Part shown: one piece after another, positions 56,577 to 64,000 of the stretch
Numbering within the stretch: position 1 is the first letter of the stretch
Layout: each line of letters opens with the position of its first letter
Source of the DNA: Methylocaldum marinum
GTDB taxonomy: Bacteria; Pseudomonadota; Gammaproteobacteria; Methylococcales; Methylococcaceae
DNA: 64,000 bases
Direction: 5' to 3'
Assembly (NCBI RefSeq): GCF_003584645.1
Contig: NZ_AP017928.1
Coordinates: 2,456,395 to 2,520,394 of the forward strand
The notes under the pieces: generated by a model
The model's input: the letters and a program-made list of their open reading frames with translations, nothing else
Databases searched by the model: none
What the model was told of the DNA's origin: nothing
Made by a program: the position numbers and the translations under genes

Positions 56577-58687
56577 ATGCGCCGCCGGACCTTCATTCGC
56601 TATGCCAGGTTCTGCTGAACGCCTGTCCCGATCGCGGAACCCTGCAAACCGCCGAGGCGCTGGTCAGGGCGGCCCTGCTCACGGCCCAGGGACCGCCCGA
56701 CTTCCAAACCGAAACATGGTCGCCGGTCAGTCCATCGAGCGTCCCCGACGAAGCCGAACGGCGGTCGCTTGTTCTGGCTCTCGGCCCCGCCATGCTGCTG
56801 GAAGGGGCATGGCTAGCCCGCGTTGCTCAGCCGGCCACGGCCCATTTGCCCGTACCCGGCGCCTTGTTCGCGATTTATTGCCGGATGGTCGGTCCGACCA
56901 GCGATAGCATTCCCCTTCCCCTCCGGTTTCGAAACCTGCTGACGGCGCTGAACCTGGATCTCCCGCCGCTCTACAGCCCCACGTTTTTCAGCGACCCGCG
57001 CTGTCCCGATTTCGCCCTGCACCTGCCCTGCCTCCACCTGAGCCTGCTGCACAGACCCAGGACATTTTTTCCCGAACTGCTGGGCTACACGCTCGCTCAT
57101 TGCTTCCTGGATCCGGCCTGGTGGGCTCGGCTGGCAGGCGACCGGGATTCGGTCTGGGTTTCGACGCGCGAACGTTTTTTCAACGATGTCCGCCCGCTGG
57201 CTTCGGCGGCGCGGGAATCCTATCTCCGCGCCCACGGCGACAGCGAACGTATCCGCGCCGGCTGGCATCTCTACCGCCGAAACTTCGAAGCGCTGCTGCT
57301 TGCCGGCTCCGGCGACAGGCATCGCCCCGTCACGGCCCGGGAGGCCATGGCCGATATCGTCAGGACCAAACGCCCGTATGCGGTCGCCTATCATCGCCGG
57401 GTGATGCTCCGGGACCGAAGCCTCGATCGATGGCTGGAGGAAGCGGAAAACGATCCGGCGCCCTTGCTGGAAGCGCTGAGGACTTCCCCCCACGTAAATC
57501 TCGCATGTCCGGCCGCGTCCCGGCTGATCCGCGCCATGGATTTCGGCGGCTCCATGTTCGGCGCTTTCACCGCCGACGAACGACGGCTATGTCTCGAGTG
57601 GATAGAAAATCCCGCGGCCGAGGCGGAATCGAAAGACAGCCGCGGGACGGCTCGCCGCCGCGCCGGCGAAACCGGCACAGCACAAGCGCCATCGAATACC
57701 GCCGTTCGACCTGGAAAGCGTTCCGAAAACCGTCGCCGCCTCTTCACGGCTCTGCTCCGTGCCGAATCCAGCGGTGATTGTCCGCCGGAAACCGTGATCG
57801 CCGTGGAACGGATGCTTCGCCGCAGCCGATGGCTGGATTGGCTGAAGTCCGCCCGGCATTGCCCCCGGCATTACGATCCGGCCGCTTTCAGCTTATGGAT
57901 AGAGTCGATTTATCGGCGAGAGGTGCTGCGCTATCGGCCGCCGAGAGGCGATCCCGGGATCGATCGGGAGTTTTGCCTCTGGGCAATTCTGCAGCTCGCG
58001 CCAGCCATTCTGGTGGACGGCTGCTGGCTGGCGGGCATTTCGACGGCATCCGAAAATCTCGGGGAGGTCGAACGACATTTATTGCATATCCACGCCGATG
58101 AAGTGGGCATGGGCAAACCGGAGCAGAATCATGCCAACGTCTACCGCCGGCTACTGGCGAGTCTGGATCTGGCTGTTCCAGACTTCGAAACCGAGGCATT
58201 CGCCCGCGACCCGAGATTCGTCGACGCCGCCTTTGAATTGCCGGCTTACATGCTGGCTATCGGTCTGCTCGGGAATCGCTATTTCCCGGAACTGCTGGGT
58301 CTCAATCTCGCCATCGAGCTGAGCGGACTCGGAGCAGCTTATATGCAGGTCGCGGATATCCTTCGTCATCACGGCATCGATCCGGCCATCATTCAGCTTC
58401 ACCAGACGATCGACAATCTCGAATCCGGCCACGCCGCCCGCGCGCGAGACGCCGTTCTGCTCTACCTGGATCGAATCCGGCGGAGCGATTCGGCGGCCGT
58501 GCAAGCCGCCTGGTCCCGAGTTCGGCTGGGTTATCTCTCGCTCGAATCCGCCGTTCTGCCGCTGGCAGGCCGCTTCATACAGCGCTATTGTGCGGATCAT
58601 CTGAAACCGACCCGCCTGTTCATTCGAAGGAGCGCTGAACGCGACGATCGCAAGCCTGCGGGTTTCGCTCCCGAAGACGAAGCTTAA
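56573..58687 (+). CDS. Tandem haem-oxygenase-like di-iron oxidase (iron-containing redox enzyme)
   Basis: 704 residues from GTG 56573. The C-terminal copy (about 465-665) has APAILVDGCWLAG, then HADEVGMGKPEQNHANVYRR with Glu510 and His520, FPELLGLNLAIELSG, and HQTIDNLESGHAARA with Asp614 and His620: the ligand pattern of the haem-oxygenase-like di-iron oxidases (the UndA/BesC/SznF superfamily). The N-terminal copy (about 70-185) aligns (GPAMLLEGAWLAR, FPELLGYTLAHCFLD), but the ligand positions read Met105 and Leu115. Residues 200-345 and a Lys/Arg-rich linker 345-390 separate the copies. Likely reaction: O2-dependent oxidation of an amino or fatty acid-like substrate. Exact chemistry unknown. 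Confidence 0.75.
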   Translation: MNAPPDLHSLCQVLLNACPDRGTLQTAEALVRAALLTAQGPPDFQTETWSPVSPSSVPDEAERRSLVLALGPAMLLEGAWLARVAQPATAHLPVPGALFAIYCRMVGPTSDSIPLPLRFRNLLTALNLDLPPLYSPTFFSDPRCPDFALHLPCLHLSLLHRPRTFFPELLGYTLAHCFLDPAWWARLAGDRDSVWVSTRERFFNDVRPLASAARESYLRAHGDSERIRAGWHLYRRNFEALLLAGSGDRHRPVTAREAMADIVRTKRPYAVAYHRRVMLRDRSLDRWLEEAENDPAPLLEALRTSPHVNLACPAASRLIRAMDFGGSMFGAFTADERRLCLEWIENPAAEAESKDSRGTARRRAGETGTAQAPSNTAVRPGKRSENRRRLFTALLRAESSGDCPPETVIAVERMLRRSRWLDWLKSARHCPRHYDPAAFSLWIESIYRREVLRYRPPRGDPGIDREFCLWAILQLAPAILVDGCWLAGISTASENLGEVERHLLHIHADEVGMGKPEQNHANVYRRLLASLDLAVPDFETEAFARDPRFVDAAFELPAYMLAIGLLGNRYFPELLGLNLAIELSGLGAAYMQVADILRHHGIDPAIIQLHQTIDNLESGHAARARDAVLLYLDRIRRSDSAAVQAAWSRVRLGYLSLESAVLPLAGRFIQRYCADHLKPTRLFIRRSAERDDRKPAGFAPEDEA

Positions 58688-58944
58688 CAATACAATTTTC
58701 GCCAAATGCGATACGAAAAAAATAGGTAAACACACGAATGGGCGAGTCGGACCGTTAGAAGGTTATATGCAACTATCGATCGGGCGATCACATGAAAATT
58801 CTCAGCTCGTCTTGTCAGGCATAACCCAGACCCTGTAGCCCGGATCGAGATCCGACTGCCCGGCTGATAAGGACAATGGCCGGTCTGCGCATACCAGGCA
58901 GAATTCAACAAACCAATTGGAATGACATGTCCAAGGAAGGCATT
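58688..58944. other. Gap between di-iron oxidase and flavin monooxygenase genes
   Basis: About 257 bases, noticeably more A/T-rich than the flanking genes. It may contain an internal promoter for the downstream overlapping operon, but no convincing -35/-10 pair was identified. Alternative in-frame starts for the next gene lie at 58876 and 58927. Confidence 0.35.
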
Positions 58945-60003
58945 ATGTCGCAGCTTCAGCCTAACAGTGCATCTGCCGATTTCTCCCGGGAAAGCCGCAT
59001 CGGCCTGGACGAGATCGACATTTTCTCGACCTGCCCGCAATCCACCGGCGGCGATCCCAAGACCTACCGGCAGCGCGTCGTGGAAACGGCCCGCTGGAGC
59101 GAGCGGATCGGATGCCGCGGCATCCTGGTGTACACCGACAACTCCCTGGCGGACCCATGGCTGGTCAGCCAGACCATCCTGGAACACACCGGCACGATAT
59201 CACCGCTGGTGGCGGTCCAGCCGCTCTACATGCACCCTTACACGGCCGCAAAAAAGATCGCGACGCTCGGGTTTCTGCACGGGCGGCGAGTCTACTTGAA
59301 CATGCTGGCCGGCGGGTTCCGCAACGATCTCTCGGCCCTCGGCGACGACACCCCCCACGACGAACGCTATGCGCGTACGGTCGAGTACACCACGATCATC
59401 CGCCAGCTCCTCGAAAACCCGGCGGGCGTAAGCTTCGAAGGAAAGTATTACCGCCTCCGCAATCTGAAGATGTCGCCGCCGCTGCCGCGTTCGTTGCAGC
59501 CGGGCATCCTGATATCGGGCTCCTCGGATGCCGGCATGGCCGCAGCTCGAGCGATAGGCGCCACCGCGATCAAATACCCCTTGCCCCCCGCCGAAGAGCG
59601 GGGCCCGGCAAAGGATGCCGAGGTCGCCTGCGGCGTTCGCGTGGGCATCGTGGCACGGTCGTCGGTCGAACAAGCATGGCAGGTCGCCTGGGAGCGCTTT
59701 CCGGAAACCCGCGAAGGTCAGCTGACCCATAATCTGGCCATGAAAGTGTCCGATTCCGACTGGCACAAGCAACTCTCGACGCATTCGGACACCGCCACCG
59801 GCGGCGACAATCCATACTGGCTCGGTCCCTTTCACAATTACCAAACGTTTTGCCCTTATCTGGTGGGCACTTACCAACGAGTGGCCCGGGAGATCGCCGG
59901 CTATATCGGGCTCGGCTACCGCACCTTCATCCTCGACATCCCGCCCAGCGAAGAGGAACTCGAGCATACGGCGATCGTTTTCCGCGAAGCTCTGGCGGGG
60001 TAA
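58945..60003 (+). CDS. Luciferase-like (LLM) flavin-dependent monooxygenase
   Basis: 352 residues from ATG 58945, chosen for the AAGGAAGG ribosome site; starts at 58876 or 58927 are possible. It is an SsuD-like bacterial luciferase-family TIM barrel: IDIFSTCPQSTG first strand, PLVAVQPLYMHPYTAAKKIATL, YLNMLAGGFRNDLSALGDDTPHDERYARTVEY (residues about 125-156, noted by position), FEGKYYRLRNLKMSPPLP and ISGSSDAGMAAARAIG. FMNH2 from a separate reductase would activate O2. LLM enzymes in biosynthetic loci oxidise carrier-bound or free substrates; the substrate here is not known. The next gene starts 5 bases after its stop. Confidence 0.85.
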   Translation: MSQLQPNSASADFSRESRIGLDEIDIFSTCPQSTGGDPKTYRQRVVETARWSERIGCRGILVYTDNSLADPWLVSQTILEHTGTISPLVAVQPLYMHPYTAAKKIATLGFLHGRRVYLNMLAGGFRNDLSALGDDTPHDERYARTVEYTTIIRQLLENPAGVSFEGKYYRLRNLKMSPPLPRSLQPGILISGSSDAGMAAARAIGATAIKYPLPPAEERGPAKDAEVACGVRVGIVARSSVEQAWQVAWERFPETREGQLTHNLAMKVSDSDWHKQLSTHSDTATGGDNPYWLGPFHNYQTFCPYLVGTYQRVAREIAGYIGLGYRTFILDIPPSEEELEHTAIVFREALAG

Positions 60004-60008
60004 GCACC

Positions 60009-61613
60009 GTGCCCGAACTACTGCAGGATTACGTATCGCGGCAAGCCGAGCTGCGCCCGAACGCCATTGCCGTCACCCTGGAACGCTCGTCCTTGACCTA
60101 CGGCGAACTGGATCAGGCGAGTTCGCGGCTCGCCTGGCGGCTGCGCGAAGCCGGCTGCCGCCGGGGCGACCGTGTTTGCCTGCTATTGCCCAAATCCCCG
60201 GTCGCGGTGGTCGCCATGTTGGGCGTGCTCAAGGCGGATGCGATTTATGTTCCCATCGATCTGAGCAGCCCGGCGGCGCGACTGGCGCCGATGATCAAGA
60301 TCTCCGAACCCTGGGGTGCCTTGATCCCGGCCGAAGCGGTCACGCTTCTGGACGAAATCCTCGAAGCCATCGGCAACCCTCCCTTGGTCATCGGGTCGGT
60401 CGAGCGCGACCGCTTGCAGGGGCGGCAATTCGAAAGCCGCTTCGATATGAGCGAGGTGGACGCTTATCCCGGCAGGGCGCCCGAGTACCGGAACACCGGG
60501 CGCGATATCGCCCACATTCTGTTCACTTCCGGTTCGACCGGCGTTCCCAAGGGCGTAGTCATCACCCACCGCAACGTGATCACTTTCGTGGAGTGGGGGC
60601 GGAGCTACTTCGGGATCGAACCCGGCGACCGGCTTTCGGGCCATACGCCTCTGCATTTCGATCTGTCGATGTTCGATATCTACGGCACCCATGCGGCGGG
60701 AGCGGAGCTGCACATGGTCCCGCCCGCCCTCAATCTATTGCCTCACAAGCTCGCCGAATTCATCCGTTCGGCCGAATTGACTCAGTGGTTTTCCGTCCCC
60801 TCGGTGCTGAATTTCATGGCCAAGCATGGCGTCGTCGCCCGCGACGACTTTCCCGGACTCAAGCGAATACTCTGGTGTGGAGAGGTCTTGCCCACCCCCA
60901 CCCTCGTCCATTTCATGCAGCGGCTGCCGCACGTCCGTTTCACCAATCTGTACGGCCCGACCGAGGCGACCATCGCAAGTAGTTATTACGCCGTACCGGA
61001 ATGTCCACGGGACGAGCTGGCCACTATTCCGATCGGCACCGCCTGCGGCGGCGAAGAGCTGCTGGTGCTGGACGCGAACCTGAACGAGCTTCCACCCGGC
61101 GAAATCGGCGATCTGTATATCGGCGGAGCGGGCCTGAGCCCCGGATACTGGCGCGCTCCGGACAAGACCGCCATGGCCTTTTTGCCTCACCCGCGCGCCA
61201 CGAAACCCGACGACCGCATCTACAAGACCGGCGATCTGGCGAGACGCGGCGAAGACGGCCTGCTCTATTTCGTCGGACGCGCCGACACCCAGATCAAGAG
61301 CCGCGGCTACCGCATCGAGCTGGGAGAAGTCGAAGCGGCGTTTCATTCTATGGAATGCCTCGAAGACTGCGCGATCGTGGCCGTGCCGACCGACGGGTTC
61401 GAAGGCAACGCCATCTGCTGCGCCTACGTGCTGCGGCCGGGTTCGGCGGTATCGGCCGCAAACTTGCGCCAGCAGGCCTCTCGACTGCTGCCGGGCTATG
61501 CCTTGCCCATGCATTGGCTGGCATTCGATCGACTTCCGAAAAACGCTAACGGCAAAATCGACCGACCTCGTTTGCGGAGTCTGTTTCAACATGACACAGC
61601 TATGGAAACTTGA
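60009..61613 (+). CDS. Stand-alone NRPS-type adenylation enzyme
   Basis: 534 residues from GTG 60009. A full AMP-forming ligase of the amino-acid adenylation family: FTSGSTGVPKG near 171 (core A3), YGPTEAT near 315 (A5), YKTGDLARR near 405 (A7), GRADTQIKSRGYRIE near 424 (A8) and the catalytic lysine in NANGKIDR near 517 (A10). The acid-binding HFDLSMFDIYGT segment keeps the aspartate used by alpha-amino-acid substrates. By eye the pocket residues read about D-L-F-F-L-C-L-I-A-K, a code I cannot assign. There is no condensation or carrier domain; the ACP encoded 0.5 kb downstream is the expected partner. Confidence 0.88.
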   Translation: MPELLQDYVSRQAELRPNAIAVTLERSSLTYGELDQASSRLAWRLREAGCRRGDRVCLLLPKSPVAVVAMLGVLKADAIYVPIDLSSPAARLAPMIKISEPWGALIPAEAVTLLDEILEAIGNPPLVIGSVERDRLQGRQFESRFDMSEVDAYPGRAPEYRNTGRDIAHILFTSGSTGVPKGVVITHRNVITFVEWGRSYFGIEPGDRLSGHTPLHFDLSMFDIYGTHAAGAELHMVPPALNLLPHKLAEFIRSAELTQWFSVPSVLNFMAKHGVVARDDFPGLKRILWCGEVLPTPTLVHFMQRLPHVRFTNLYGPTEATIASSYYAVPECPRDELATIPIGTACGGEELLVLDANLNELPPGEIGDLYIGGAGLSPGYWRAPDKTAMAFLPHPRATKPDDRIYKTGDLARRGEDGLLYFVGRADTQIKSRGYRIELGEVEAAFHSMECLEDCAIVAVPTDGFEGNAICCAYVLRPGSAVSAANLRQQASRLLPGYALPMHWLAFDRLPKNANGKIDRPRLRSLFQHDTAMET

Positions 61614-62124
61614 CGGCAAATGGCTGGAAACCGCCGCGGACTGGCTTGCTGCCGAAGAAAACTATCGGTGGCTGGACTTCGGCAGCGATGTGCGCGTCCT
61701 CACGCCGCTCCTGCTGCAAGTGATGGTCCAGCGCGACATCCATTGTTTGCGGGTTTTTACGCCGCCGAAGAGCGAGCAGCCGATAGGGCTCGTCGGGCTC
61801 AGCAATATCTCGACCTTCTTCAAAACCGCCACCTTATGGTACGTACTCGGCGACAAGACCTATGCCGCGGGCGGTCATACGACCGAAGCCGTGCGTCAGA
61901 TACTCGACCACGGCTTCCACGACCTGAAGCTGCAAGCGATAACGGCGTGGGCCGTGGAGGAAAACACCGCATCCGTTCGCGTCCTGGAAAAAACCGGCTT
62001 TCGACCGATCGGACGGCAGCGCCGCTGCCATCGGCTAGGCGATCGATACCTGGATCGCCTGCTGTTCGACTTATTGACTCATGAGCACCGGAGAACAAAA
62101 TGCCTCAAACCGCCCAACCATTGA
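61591..62124 (+). CDS. GNAT-family N-acetyltransferase
   Basis: 177 residues from ATG 61591, which lies inside the 3' end of the adenylation gene (23-base overlap). RimJ/RimL-type GNAT pattern: PIGLVGLSNIS, LWYVLGDKTYAAGGHTTEAVRQILDHGF (the acetyl-CoA pyrophosphate loop region, about 86-113), LQAITAWAVEENTASVRVLEKTGF (about 116-139). It would N-acylate a small amine, perhaps the carrier-bound amino acid. The translational overlap on both sides ties it to the adenylation enzyme and the carrier protein. Confidence 0.85.
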   Translation: MTQLWKLDGKWLETAADWLAAEENYRWLDFGSDVRVLTPLLLQVMVQRDIHCLRVFTPPKSEQPIGLVGLSNISTFFKTATLWYVLGDKTYAAGGHTTEAVRQILDHGFHDLKLQAITAWAVEENTASVRVLEKTGFRPIGRQRRCHRLGDRYLDRLLFDLLTHEHRRTKCLKPPNH

Positions 62125-62369
62125 CCCAAGCCGTTACTCGTATTCTTTTCGACCGCCTCAACATCGAAATTCCCGAGCCCGATACCGATCTGGTGGACGG
62201 CGGACTGCTGGACTCGCTGCTGCTGGTTACCCTGATCGCTCAATTGGAACGAGAGTTCGGCATCTCGGTATCGATCGACGATCTGGATCTCAACCTGGAA
62301 AAATTTCGCTCGGTGAGGCGAATTGCGGCTTATATCGAAGACCGCCGGAATTTGACCGATGTCGCTTGA
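62100..62369 (+). CDS. Acyl/peptidyl carrier protein
   Basis: An 89-residue free-standing carrier. The phosphopantetheine attachment site is Ser39 in GGLLDSLLLVTLI, followed by LEREFGISVSIDDLDLN, the conserved acidic helix, and FRSVRRIAAYI. It overlaps the GNAT gene by 25 bases and the next gene by 11 bases. It is presumably loaded by the adenylation enzyme at 60009 and serves as the scaffold for the oxygenases of the locus. No phosphopantetheinyl transferase is encoded in the window. Confidence 0.93.
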   Translation: MPQTAQPLTQAVTRILFDRLNIEIPEPDTDLVDGGLLDSLLLVTLIAQLEREFGISVSIDDLDLNLEKFRSVRRIAAYIEDRRNLTDVA

Positions 62370-63504
62370 TCTCGCACGGGTCACGCCTCTGCGGCGCCAG
62401 GCCGTCCGCCCGCTCATGCCCGGCGACGTCAAGCCGGTGGCGGAAGTTCTGCAGCGGGTTTTCGGCTTGGATCGCCCGGCGGCCCGGCATCGCCTGGCCG
62501 ATTACGTGCGCCGCCTGTGTCTCGAACCGCCCGGCTACGATCCCGAGATCCCCTCCCTGGTCTACGAGGATATTCAAGGCCGGATCGCCGGTTTTCTAAG
62601 GGTGAGCGTGCAGCCGATGCTTTTCGACGGCCGGCCGATACGCATGGCCTGCAGCGGACCGTTCGCCACGCTGCCGGACGCTCGCGCCAAGGGGGCCGGC
62701 GTGTTTTTGCTTCGCCATTTTCTCGCCGGCCCCCAGGATCTCTCGATTACCGACGGCGCAAACGGCCAGGGTCGTTACCTGTGGGAGCAACTCGGCGGGC
62801 ACACCGTACAGTTGCACTGCCTGGGCTGGATACGCTTACTCCGGCCGGCGGCGTTCGCGGCCGCTTACGCGGTTCGCAAGCGCGCCGGGCTCGGCCCGCT
62901 CGTCACCGTCTGCCGCCCCTTGTCAATCCTGCTCGACGGCGCGGCGCGGGGTCTGTCGGCCAGGGGCGTAATACGCCCGGCGCCGCCGTCGCCGGCATTG
63001 ACCGAGGAAGATCTCGCTCCCGAAGCCATGGCTGCGGCCTGGCCGCAGCTATCGGCCCGGTGGCGCCTCCGGCCCGATTACGATAAATCCTATCTTGCCT
63101 GGCTCCTGGACGAGATGTCGCGGGTGAGTTCGCGCGGGCCGCTCCTCGGGCGGCAGCTGCGGGACGCGAACGGCAAATTGTCCGGCTGGTATTTTTATTA
63201 CCTTTCGCCCCGCCGTGTCGCCGATGTGATGCAGATCGTCGCGAACGAGACGCACGAGGAGGCCGTACTGGCATCCCTGGTGGCCGACGCGGACCGCCGC
63301 GGTGCGACTGCCCTGCAGGGACGGCTGGAAGCCTGGCTGATCGATCCGCTGCACCGCAACCGGAGCCGCGGCTATTACCGAGCACCCACCCTGGCCCTGG
63401 TCCACGCCCGTCGAAGCGAGGTGGCGGCCGCGGTTCATGCCGGCCAGGCCTTTCTGACGCGGGCCGACGGGGAATGGTGGACGGGATTTCGCGAGCCGCT
63501 GTGA
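62359..63504 (+). CDS. GNAT-like acyltransferase, terminal gene of the carrier operon
   Basis: A 381-residue protein with two GNAT-like halves. The first (about 15-150) reads MPGDVKPVAEVLQRVFGLDR, IAGFLRVSVQPMLFDGRPI, SGPFATLPDARAKGAGVFLLRHFL. The second (about 235-370) includes SYLAWLLDEMS, LSGWYFYYLSPRRVADVMQIV and a closing RSRGYYRAPTLALVH. The layout resembles double-GNAT or FemAB-like acyltransferases, which could use the carrier thioester as donor. No specific family is recognised. Its start overlaps the ACP gene by 11 bases. Confidence 0.65.
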   Translation: MSLDLARVTPLRRQAVRPLMPGDVKPVAEVLQRVFGLDRPAARHRLADYVRRLCLEPPGYDPEIPSLVYEDIQGRIAGFLRVSVQPMLFDGRPIRMACSGPFATLPDARAKGAGVFLLRHFLAGPQDLSITDGANGQGRYLWEQLGGHTVQLHCLGWIRLLRPAAFAAAYAVRKRAGLGPLVTVCRPLSILLDGAARGLSARGVIRPAPPSPALTEEDLAPEAMAAAWPQLSARWRLRPDYDKSYLAWLLDEMSRVSSRGPLLGRQLRDANGKLSGWYFYYLSPRRVADVMQIVANETHEEAVLASLVADADRRGATALQGRLEAWLIDPLHRNRSRGYYRAPTLALVHARRSEVAAAVHAGQAFLTRADGEWWTGFREPL

Positions 63505-63948
63505 TTTCGGTCGGCCAATCTTGCTCCGACGCGGTGTTGGAGCGCTCGCATCTCGCACATACGGCAAAACGGACTTGGCGGAAGTCGTTGACGCCTTCGG
63601 CTAGCGTAAATCGACTCAAGCTTTCGTAGGTCGGCAATTCTTTGCAGACCTACGCGCGAGCGCCCGTAGAAGAGATATGAAAATGCTCTAAGACTTCGTA
63701 AACAATGCGACATTTCGCGCACTCGGGAAGAAAACACACAATCCCCGAGTTCAGACGGTGCCCTCCCATTCTGACCTTCATGCTCCCGGAAACCGACATC
63801 GCCATTGATCCCTCGGGCGCCGGTCTCAGCAAGAGCGAGCGGCGCATTAATTGCTTATTGAATCGCATCGAAAATAGTAAGACTACAGTTAGCCATCAGC
63901 GGCTTGGCGTTTTAGAATGCCCCCTGCGATACAGGAGGGAGGAAAAAC
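63505..63948. other. Intergenic region with MITE-like element
   Basis: 444 bases between the last cluster gene and the next start. It contains the near-complete element at 63538-63690; the remainder (63691-63948) is A/T-richer and probably carries the promoter of the gene at 63949. No RNA gene is identified. Confidence 0.5.
63538..63690. repeat. MITE-like element, most complete copy (copy 6)
   Basis: About 153 bases. Left end TGGAGCGCTCGCATCTCG, then a GCGGAAGTCGTTGACG section shared with the 36.7 kb copy, the core GTAGGTCGGCAATTC at 63626, and right end GATATGAAAATGCTCTA (63674-63690), which is the inverse of TAGAGCATTTTCATATC. The two ends are imperfect terminal inverted repeats. Confidence 0.8.
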
Positions 63949-64000
63949 ATGATCCAAGCCGACCGTCCGGCTCGCCGCTTTGTGAACAGCAGCAATACGG
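63949..64000 (+). CDS. Start of an unidentified gene, cut by window end
   Basis: ATG 63949 follows a strong Shine-Dalgarno (AGGAGGGAGG). Only 17 codons are visible (MIQADRPARRFVNSSNT). It is too short to assign. The opening is faintly like RuvB proteins, but the continuation is not. Confidence 0.5.
   Translation, partial: MIQADRPARRFVNSSNT

Noticed and set aside
63949..64000. Start of ruvB
   Set aside because: Only MI-x-ADR resembles RuvB; the following residues do not, and 17 codons are too few.

Overview
The window looks like chromosome of a gammaproteobacterial methanotroph of the Methylococcaceae type (Methylococcus/Methylocaldum-like). This is inferred from gene content: a complete pqqABCDE operon (cofactor of methanol dehydrogenase), serine-cycle genes for malyl-CoA lyase and malate thiokinase (mclA-mtkA-mtkB), and typical gammaproteobacterial housekeeping blocks. 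No rRNA, tRNA, CRISPR array, complete insertion sequence or prophage was seen.

Layout. 1-12.9 kb: a PilZ protein cut by the window edge, mobA, two lipoproteins, gloB, a membrane-anchored MutS-like ATPase, a giant multi-redox-domain oxidoreductase, a small periplasmic protein, icd, gshA and a DUF2782 protein. 13.2-18.1 kb: a TetR regulator, a MoeB/ThiF-like enzyme and pqqABCDE with a recognisable promoter and an attenuator after pqqA. 18.5-25.7 kb: ubiX-pip, an outer-membrane barrel protein, mclA-mtkAB, a rhodanese and dtd. 26-34.5 kb: a nidogen-like secreted protein with a sigma-54-type promoter, an L,D-transpeptidase, rlmD, cysM, trhP, rraA, a cobalamin adenosyltransferase, a frameshifted Uma2 gene and ispH. 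34.8-43.9 kb: signalling genes (HDOD-REC-GGDEF; two histidine kinases with a response regulator) and sulfite reductase cysJI. 44.4-51.9 kb: cstA, an aminotransferase and the conserved block mtaD-ubiG-mupP-yciK-sufT.

52.2-63.5 kb is the most interesting part: a compact, apparently uncharacterised biosynthetic locus. It holds a cytochrome P450, an AlkB-like membrane di-iron oxygenase, a NodU/TobZ-type carbamoyltransferase, a large protein with two copies of the haem-oxygenase-like di-iron fold (one copy has lost its ligands), a luciferase-like flavin monooxygenase, a stand-alone adenylation enzyme, a GNAT acetyltransferase, an acyl carrier protein and a second GNAT-like protein. The last four genes overlap one another. 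Four different oxygen-activating chemistries surround one carrier protein, with no condensation, ketosynthase or thioesterase domain. The likely theme is oxidation, acylation and carbamoylation of a carrier-bound amino or carboxylic acid; the product is unknown.

The window is also rich in dispersed palindromic repeats. One family has a GTAGGTCGGCAATCC-type core (six loci, including an array with an 86-base period) and, in the longer copies, TAGAGC-type terminal inverted repeats, so it looks like a MITE; at two loci the terminal TAG is also the stop codon of the adjoining gene. A second family (clover-leaf CCCTCACCC type) lies in frame inside the giant oxidoreductase gene. A near-perfect 59-base palindrome follows trhP.
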